From NCBI GenBank assembly GCA_964516295.1, contig CAZEYT010000085.1, forward strand, positions 1 to 11,588: a stretch of 11,588 nucleotides of DNA, in the 5' to 3' direction. Origin of the DNA: CAZEYT01 sp964516295. Lineage in GTDB: Bacteria > Verrucomicrobiota > Verrucomicrobiia > Chthoniobacterales > Terrimicrobiaceae. The position numbers were made by a program, and so were the translations under genes. The notes under the pieces were generated by a model, which ran no database searches, was not told where the DNA came from, and saw only the letters and a list, made by a program, of their open reading frames with translations. Positions 7,141-11,588 of this stretch are shown one piece after another; positions within the stretch are counted from its first letter, which is position 1, and the number at the start of each line of letters is the position of its first letter.

Positions 7141-7464
7141 ATGGCAACCACAAAGAAAAAACCAGCCGCCAAGAAACCCGCCAGCAAAGCCCCAGCCGCA
7201 AAAAAGGCCGCTCCGACAAAGTCGCGCGCGACGAAGCACACACCCTCCGCCGAGCACAAGGCCGCCAGCGCCGCGCTGAAGATGGTGGATGAAGCCGCCG
7301 CGTTGCTTCGCAAGGGTATTTCGACCGGAGCCTCGACCACGGAAAAAGCCCGCCTCGAAGCGAAGAGCAAAGCCCACTCGCTGCTCAATCAGGCCTCGCA
7401 CTCCCTCGGCAGCCTTCTCGGAGAGAGCACGTCGGCCTTGCGGAAGGCGATCAACAAACTCTGA
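7141..7464 (+). CDS. Small basic histone H1-like protein (Lys/Ala/Pro-rich tail plus helical domain)
   Basis: This 107-residue protein has two parts. Residues 1-40 are a low-complexity tail with eleven lysines and one arginine among Ala, Pro, Ser and Thr, carrying PAAKKPA-like repeats that resemble eukaryotic histone H1 tails and bacterial Hc1/AlgP-type proteins. Residues about 41-107 look like amphipathic helices (KMVDEAAALLRKG, then LLNQASHSLGSLLG) and end in a basic ALRKAINKL. There is no Cys or aromatic residue, no signal peptide and no membrane segment. A role in binding nucleic acid or compacting the nucleoid is inferred from composition; no catalytic motif exists. It is a single-gene unit: its own candidate promoter lies upstream and a strong terminator follows 23 bases after the stop. 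It diverges from the Lrp-type regulator. That it is a real gene is supported by the ATG, the terminator and the ordered C-terminal half. Function moderate confidence only. Confidence 0.8.
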   Translation: MATTKKKPAAKKPASKAPAAKKAAPTKSRATKHTPSAEHKAASAALKMVDEAAALLRKGISTGASTTEKARLEAKSKAHSLLNQASHSLGSLLGESTSALRKAINKL

Positions 7465-7487
7465 GTTCTCGCCGGAGAATTTTCACC

Positions 7488-7528
7488 ACCGCGGGTGCCG
7501 CCAAGTTGGTTGCACCCGCGGTTTTTTT
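7488..7528 (+). terminator. Intrinsic (Rho-independent) terminator of the histone-like gene
   Basis: A perfect 11-base-pair, GC-rich stem (ACCGCGGGTGC at 7488-7498 with GCACCCGCGGT at 7512-7522) has a 13-base loop, and the run of seven T spans 7522-7528. It lies 23 bases after the stop at 7464. On the opposite strand the hairpin is not followed by a T run, so it is a poor intrinsic terminator for the convergent nadE transcript. Confidence 0.92.
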
Positions 7529-7553
7529 GCCGGCCCGGCGGCGCGGTCGAAGC

Positions 7554-9251
7554 TCAGAGCCCGAAGAAACGCTGGGCAGTCGGCATGCGACGTCCGATCC
7601 CGAAAGCGCGTCCGGTGACCTTGATTCCCGGTGCCGCCTGTTCCCGTTTGTATTCGTTGAAATCCACCCGGCGCAAAACCCAGCGAACGGTATCGGCTTC
7701 GAATCCCCGCCGGATAATGTCGGCCGCTCCGAGATTTTCCTCCACATAGAGCCGGAGAATCTCATCCAGAATCTCATAGGGCGGCAAAGTGTCCTGATCG
7801 GTCTGGTCGGGGCGCAACTCGGCGCTCGGCGGCTTTTCAATCGTGCGCCGTGGAATCAGATCGCGCCCGGCGCGGGCATTCAAATGCCCGGCCAGTTTGT
7901 AAACGAGCGTCTTCGGCACATCGGAGATCACGGCCAACCCGCCGCACATGTCCCCGTAGAGCGTGCAATAGCCCACCGCGAGTTCGCTTTTGTTCCCGGT
8001 GGTGAGGAGGAGGTGGCCGAACTTGTTCGAGAGAGACATGAGCGTCAGGCCGCGCAGACGGGCCTGCATGTTTTCCTCAGTTGTATCTTCCGCCAGCCCG
8101 GAAAAGACAGGACCCATCTGGCCTTGGAAGGCCGCCAAGCTCGGTGCGATGGGGATTTCGAGGCAGTTGATCCCAAGATTCTGTGCGAGCGCCAGCGCGT
8201 CCTCGACGCTGTGTCCGGACGAGAATGGCGACGGCATGGACACGCCGGTGACCTGTGCGGGACCTAGGGCTTCGACGGCGAGAACGGCGGTGACCGCGCT
8301 GTCGATGCCGCCGCTGAGCCCCAGCACGGCGGTGCGGAATCCGCACTTGTGCATGTAATCCCGCAGCCCGGTGACCAGCGCGCGGCGGAGATCCTCGAGG
8401 TCATTGCCACCGGCCGGAGCGAAGGGATCCATCGAAAGCGAACCACTACCGATCCCCGGCAGCGGCTCAAAGTGCGCGGCGTGGTTCATGTCGCCGATGT
8501 CGGCCACGAAGAGTCCCTCTTCAAAACCGGGCGCCTCGAGCCAAACGGCACCATCGGCCTTGGCAACGAGGGAATGACCGTCGAAGACGAGCTGGTCGTT
8601 GCCGCCGACGGCATTGCAATAAAAGAAGGGCACACGGTGCTTCCCGGCCTGATGCTGGAGCATCTCGCGCCGCTGCGCGGGTTTGCCGATCTGGAACGGC
8701 GAGGCGCTCAGGTTCAAGATTGCCGCCGCCCCCGCTGTCACCAACTCGCGCACCGGATCCCGTGTGTAGAGTCCGCGTGGCAAATACTCCGCCGTCCAAA
8801 CGTCCTCGCAAATGGTGACGCCAAATTTTCGTCCGCCGATCTCCACGACCTGCGAGTCGGTGGCCGGTTCGAAATACCGGGCTTCGTCGAAAACATCATA
8901 AGTCGGGAGAAGCGATTTCCGAACCATCCGAACCGGCTTTCCGGCTTCGAGGATGGCGACGGAATTGAAAAATGGGCGGCCGTTTCGCGCCGGGTTGGCC
9001 TCGACACAGCCGATCATCCAGGCTGCGGAGCCGACCTTTTCATGCAGGTCCTCCAGCGCACGCCGGCAGGCGGGAACGAAATCGGATGCGAAGAGGAGAT
9101 CCTGCGGCGGGTAGCCGCACAGGGAGAGCTCGGGCGTGAGAACAATGCCCGCCCCGCGGCGTTCGAGTTCCTGCGCGGCGGCGACAAGCTTGGCCGTATT
9201 GCCGGAGAAATCCCCGACGGTGGTATTGATCTGCGCGAATCCGATTTTCAT
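7554..9251 (-). CDS. nadE: Glutamine-dependent NAD+ synthetase
   Basis: This complete 565-residue two-domain enzyme performs the last step of NAD+ synthesis: amidation of deamido-NAD+ (NaAD) using ATP and glutamine. The N-terminal nitrilase-like glutaminase (about 1-270) has its triad Glu41 (LTPELSLCGYPP), Lys112 (RKSLLPTYDVFDE) and Cys148 (TICEDVW). The C-terminal synthetase (about 290-550) has the ATP pyrophosphatase loop SGGIDSA at 313-319, TGNKSELAVGYCTLYGD, and KPPSAELRPDQTDQDTLP, a typical substrate-contact segment. Length and order match the glutamine-using type rather than the ammonia-only short form. The ATG at 9251 gives the canonical start MKIGFAQIN; no Shine-Dalgarno site is present. 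It lies three bases after the membrane peptidase gene, so both are probably on one mRNA. All key residues are intact. Confidence 0.97.
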   Translation of the reverse strand: MKIGFAQINTTVGDFSGNTAKLVAAAQELERRGAGIVLTPELSLCGYPPQDLLFASDFVPACRRALEDLHEKVGSAAWMIGCVEANPARNGRPFFNSVAILEAGKPVRMVRKSLLPTYDVFDEARYFEPATDSQVVEIGGRKFGVTICEDVWTAEYLPRGLYTRDPVRELVTAGAAAILNLSASPFQIGKPAQRREMLQHQAGKHRVPFFYCNAVGGNDQLVFDGHSLVAKADGAVWLEAPGFEEGLFVADIGDMNHAAHFEPLPGIGSGSLSMDPFAPAGGNDLEDLRRALVTGLRDYMHKCGFRTAVLGLSGGIDSAVTAVLAVEALGPAQVTGVSMPSPFSSGHSVEDALALAQNLGINCLEIPIAPSLAAFQGQMGPVFSGLAEDTTEENMQARLRGLTLMSLSNKFGHLLLTTGNKSELAVGYCTLYGDMCGGLAVISDVPKTLVYKLAGHLNARAGRDLIPRRTIEKPPSAELRPDQTDQDTLPPYEILDEILRLYVEENLGAADIIRRGFEADTVRWVLRRVDFNEYKREQAAPGIKVTGRAFGIGRRMPTAQRFFGL

Positions 9252-9254
9252 GGG

Positions 9255-9953
9255 TTACCAGAACCCCCACTGGCGGGTGTTCATGATGTATACGCCGAGA
9301 ATCAGATTGGTGAGCGCATGCGCCGCGATGCAGGCGGAGAGACTGCGGGTCTTCACCGCGATGAAGTTGAAAATGATTCCTGTCAGAAACGCGGCGGGCC
9401 AGTCCGGCGGATTGTGGACCAGCATGAAAAGCCCGGCCACACCGAAAAACGCCGCGGGCTTGTAGGTGCCGAAGGCGACGTTCGTGAAATCTTCGCGGAT
9501 CAAATAGCGCATCAAAAATCCGCGCCAGAAGATTTCCTCAATCAATGGCACGATAATGACGAGCCGGGCGAACCGCGAGATCACGGTGAGCCAGTAGAGC
9601 AGCGGATCATTTTCAAAGACGCTGGGATCAAACCCCTCGGTCCGCGGCGCGAATCCAAAGACCACTTGCGGTGAAACCCACAGAACCAGCGCGAGGAGAC
9701 CGCCGCCAATCGCCCATCCCATGCCGCCGCGCCCGAAGTCGTATTGTTTCCAGTAAAAAACCAAGGCCGCTGCACAGACAAGGGTTTGGAGCGGATATAC
9801 CCAATATTCCGGGCGGTGGAGGAAGAGATTGCCGGAATCCTTGAAGACCATCTTCACGGCCGAAACCACCGCGAGTCCCCCCAAAAACAAGGCAAACGGG
9901 ACGACATACGCCGCAATCGGAGTGCGCACGGAGGAATTCATGCCCCGACGCAT
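9255..9953 (-). CDS. CPBP-family CAAX-protease-related membrane peptidase (exosortase-associated type)
   Basis: This 232-residue multipass membrane protein carries the CPBP (Abi) glutamic-protease motifs: EEIFWR (Glu139, Glu140, Arg144), a conserved His180 in LVHNPP, and HALTN (His212, Asn216). Hydrophobic segments run at about 13-34, 52-68, 78-95, 122-140, 165-182 and 187-222. The pattern WVYPLQTL, the FWRGFLMRYLI block and the C-terminal ending WGFW match my memory of the CAAX-prenyl-protease-related family found in exosortase/PEP-CTERM genomes (TIGR03008). It may cleave a membrane or lipoprotein substrate; its true function is not established. Two starts are possible, the ATG at 9953 or the ATG at 9941, four residues shorter; neither has a Shine-Dalgarno site. 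It precedes nadE by three bases and diverges from doxX across 68 bases in which I found no convincing promoter. No exosortase gene is in the window. Confidence 0.9.
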   Translation of the reverse strand: MRRGMNSSVRTPIAAYVVPFALFLGGLAVVSAVKMVFKDSGNLFLHRPEYWVYPLQTLVCAAALVFYWKQYDFGRGGMGWAIGGGLLALVLWVSPQVVFGFAPRTEGFDPSVFENDPLLYWLTVISRFARLVIIVPLIEEIFWRGFLMRYLIREDFTNVAFGTYKPAAFFGVAGLFMLVHNPPDWPAAFLTGIIFNFIAVKTRSLSACIAAHALTNLILGVYIMNTRQWGFW

Positions 9954-10021
9954 AGCCGAAATACCCGGCGGAATGGAACACTTTTGCTTCCCGCGTCCTC
10001 CGCCGCCTGTTACTCACTCCG

Positions 10022-10471
10022 ATGGTGACGAACAACCCCGTCTATCACTTCTTTCACACGCCGGGAAATCCGGGGCCGTTTCTGATCCGGATGGCCGTGG
10101 CGGCGGTCTTTTTTTACCACGGGGCGCAGAAGGCTCTCGGGTGGTTTGGCGGGCCGGGCTGGGACACGACGCTCGCTTCCTGGACGACCTCGCTCGGGCT
10201 CCCGATTTTTCTCGGAGCCATCGTGATTGCAGGCGAGTTGCTCATCTGCGTTTCCCTCTTCTTCGGATTTCTGACACGGTTGTCAGGGCTTGGCGTTGTG
10301 GCGATCATGTCCGGGGCCATCGTCGTTCTTGTGCGCGGTGGGGCGGGCGTGATGGACCTCGAGCTTCCGGTTCTCGTGTGCACCGCGGGGCTCGCCCTGT
10401 TTTTCCTCGGAGGCGGAGCGCTTTCCCTGGATCGCGCCATCAGCCGCAACATCCTCCCGGTGGTCGGCTGA
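10022..10471 (+). CDS. DoxX family membrane protein
   Basis: This 149-residue integral membrane protein has four probable helices at about 18-36, 58-80, 83-104 and 112-132. It carries the family motif HGAQKALGWFGGPG near residues 33-46, which fits the usual DoxX pattern of a short helix ending in GxxKxxGxFGG. DoxX-like proteins are linked to quinol oxidation or redox-stress complexes in a few organisms, but for most, as here, the role is unknown. The ATG at 10022 gives a short hydrophilic N-terminus; no Shine-Dalgarno site precedes it. It diverges from the membrane peptidase gene, and the GT21-like gene starts 13 bases after its stop, suggesting joint transcription. Family call good; function open. 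Confidence 0.9.
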   Translation: MVTNNPVYHFFHTPGNPGPFLIRMAVAAVFFYHGAQKALGWFGGPGWDTTLASWTTSLGLPIFLGAIVIAGELLICVSLFFGFLTRLSGLGVVAIMSGAIVVLVRGGAGVMDLELPVLVCTAGLALFFLGGGALSLDRAISRNILPVVG

Positions 10472-10484
10472 CCGCGGACGGGCT

Positions 10485-11588
10485 GTGAAGATCGCGGCTC
10501 TGATCGTCGGGGCGGGCATCTGCCTCTTCAGCGGGATTTTCTTTGCGGCAACGACCGTGCTTTTGCGACGGTGGACGGGAGAGAAAAAAACAGGGACGTC
10601 AACCCGCGAACCCGTCACATTTTTCCGTCCGTTGAAGCCGGGGGAAATTCGTCTTCGAGAACATTTGCAGGTGTTTCTCGCGGGAATCGAGCCCGGCGAT
10701 CAGGTGCTCTGCGGAGTGAGGAGCGAACGGGATCGTGAGCTCGTGGCCGATCTCGCGCGCGAATTTCCCCAAGCCGATCTCACCTGCGTGGTATGTGCGG
10801 AAACCGGATGCCGCAATCCCAAGGTGAGCAAGCTCATCCAGCTGGAACCCCTCGCCCGACATGATCTCTGGATCATTCTCGACAGTGACACCACCGTCGG
10901 CGCGGACGAATTGCGGGCATTCCGGGCCGAGTGGAAGGCTTCCGGAGCGGATGCGGCATCGGCACCGTATTTTTTTCAAAATGGCGAAACTGCGTTCGCC
11001 CGCTTGGACGCGGTCGCCACATCGCTCACGCTCTGGCCGGGCGTCAGTCTCCTCCGGGCACGGGGTGGCGTTGATTTCCTCCTCGGGGCCTGCATGGGGA
11101 TCCGGGCCTCCGTCCTGAAATCCCTCGGCGGCTGGCAGGCGCTCGGGGACGCTCTCGCCGACGATAACGAGCTCGCCCGCGCCGTCGTGCGACAGGGAGG
11201 GCGCGTTCATACCACCACGACCCCGGTCGGTCTCGACGCCGGGACGATGTCGGCCGCCGAATGGATTCTCCACCAGCACCGGGCGCTCTCGACCTACCGG
11301 CTCTGCAACCCGCTCGGGTCACTCGGACTGCCCCTGACGCACGGAATCGCTGCCTCGCTGGTGCTCGCGCTCGCTTTCCGCAGGTCGCCACTGGCTTGGT
11401 TCGTGCATGGATTGCTCGTTTTTCTTCGCACGTTCTCCGCCCGCGAATTCCCCGGAGGCGACCGCCGGTGGTGCCTCGGCAGCGTCTGGCTTGCGAGCGT
11501 GCTCGAGCCCATTTTCTGGCTGTCCGCGTGGCTTCCCCTTCCTGTCCGCTGGTCGGGAGGTTGGCTGAAGACGCGTCGGGGTAAATTT
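10485..11588 (+). CDS. GT21 ceramide glucosyltransferase / HpnI-like glycosyltransferase, 3' end outside the window
   Basis: There are 368 residues and no stop before the window ends. An N-terminal membrane segment (about 3-24) is followed by a GT-A domain typical of family GT21: RPLKPGE near residues 46-52, GCRNPKVSKLIQ starting at 108, the metal-binding DSD at 133-135, WPGVSLLRARG near 185 and the catalytic-region ADDNELA at 225-231. THGIAASL and further hydrophobic segments near 295-310, 315-325 and 340-360 form the C-terminal membrane part. Enzymes of this family put a sugar on ceramide, or GlcNAc on a hopanoid (HpnI); the acceptor here is unknown. The usual RW of the last motif is Arg266-Ala267 here. 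The GTG at 10485 is chosen because GGA lies six bases upstream and the hydrophobic segment then starts at residue 3; no better start was found. It lies 13 bases after doxX. Confidence 0.85.
   Translation, partial: MKIAALIVGAGICLFSGIFFAATTVLLRRWTGEKKTGTSTREPVTFFRPLKPGEIRLREHLQVFLAGIEPGDQVLCGVRSERDRELVADLAREFPQADLTCVVCAETGCRNPKVSKLIQLEPLARHDLWIILDSDTTVGADELRAFRAEWKASGADAASAPYFFQNGETAFARLDAVATSLTLWPGVSLLRARGGVDFLLGACMGIRASVLKSLGGWQALGDALADDNELARAVVRQGGRVHTTTTPVGLDAGTMSAAEWILHQHRALSTYRLCNPLGSLGLPLTHGIAASLVLALAFRRSPLAWFVHGLLVFLRTFSAREFPGGDRRWCLGSVWLASVLEPIFWLSAWLPLPVRWSGGWLKTRRGKF

Noticed and set aside
7150..7260. Repeated AAG/GCC/CCC codons suggesting a DNA repeat element
   Set aside because: The repetition follows from the Lys-Ala-Pro-rich protein tail; there is no spaced repeat array or inverted terminal repeat.
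7465..7553. The 7488-7528 hairpin as a bidirectional terminator also serving nadE
   Set aside because: On the minus strand the stem is followed by GGTGAAAATT rather than a T run, so it would not be an efficient intrinsic terminator in that direction.
8349..9674. A 441-codon open frame on the plus strand, opposite nadE and the membrane peptidase gene
   Set aside because: It spans two well-supported genes on the other strand and has biased, low-complexity composition with no recognisable domain. Long antisense frames are common in GC-rich genes.
10599..11279. A 226-codon minus-strand open frame at the right end
   Set aside because: It lies opposite the GT21-like gene, whose frame carries ordered family motifs, whereas this product has none.

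Overview
This 11.6 kb window is GC-rich bacterial chromosome, almost fully coding, with twelve protein genes (two cut by the window ends). No rRNA, tRNA, CRISPR array, insertion sequence or other mobile element was seen, and no gene-free stretch exceeds about 100 bases. The source is probably a Gram-negative bacterium, perhaps Verrucomicrobiota. That guess rests on high GC, few Shine-Dalgarno sequences, an exosortase-associated CAAX-protease-like protein and a Lys/Ala/Pro-rich histone-like protein. It is inference, not proof.

Left end: a minus-strand PduO-type cobalamin adenosyltransferase (1-331, its C-terminus lies outside the window) diverges from a plus-strand surface-polysaccharide operon (424-5436). 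That operon holds a membrane GT2 polyprenyl-phosphate-type glycosyltransferase, an AsnB-type glutamine amidotransferase and two GT4 (GT-B) glycosyltransferases. All three junctions overlap by 1-4 bases (TGATG, ATGA, ATGA), so the four products are probably made together for one glycan. The 92-base gap at 332-423 shows no promoter I would defend.

Middle: on the minus strand an Lrp/AsnC regulator (6590-7069) and a class I PLP aminotransferase (5409-6593) are joined by a GTGA overlap. The aminotransferase runs tail-to-tail 28 bases into the last glycosyltransferase. The regulator diverges from a small histone-H1-like basic protein (7141-7464). The 71-base gap between them holds two candidate sigma-70 promoters whose -35 boxes overlap, and a strong intrinsic terminator follows the basic-protein gene.

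Right part: a minus-strand pair encodes a CPBP/CAAX-type membrane peptidase of the exosortase-associated kind (9255-9953) and, 3 bases on, glutamine-dependent NAD synthetase (7554-9251). Diverging from it are a DoxX-like membrane protein (10022-10471) and a GTG-started, window-truncated GT21 ceramide-glucosyltransferase/HpnI-like enzyme (10485 to the end). The overall theme is cell-envelope and surface glycan or glycolipid synthesis interleaved with cofactor and amino-acid housekeeping. No unmistakably new multi-gene system is visible. The points most worth following are the exosortase-type context, the altered GT21 enzyme and the divergent regulator/histone-like locus.
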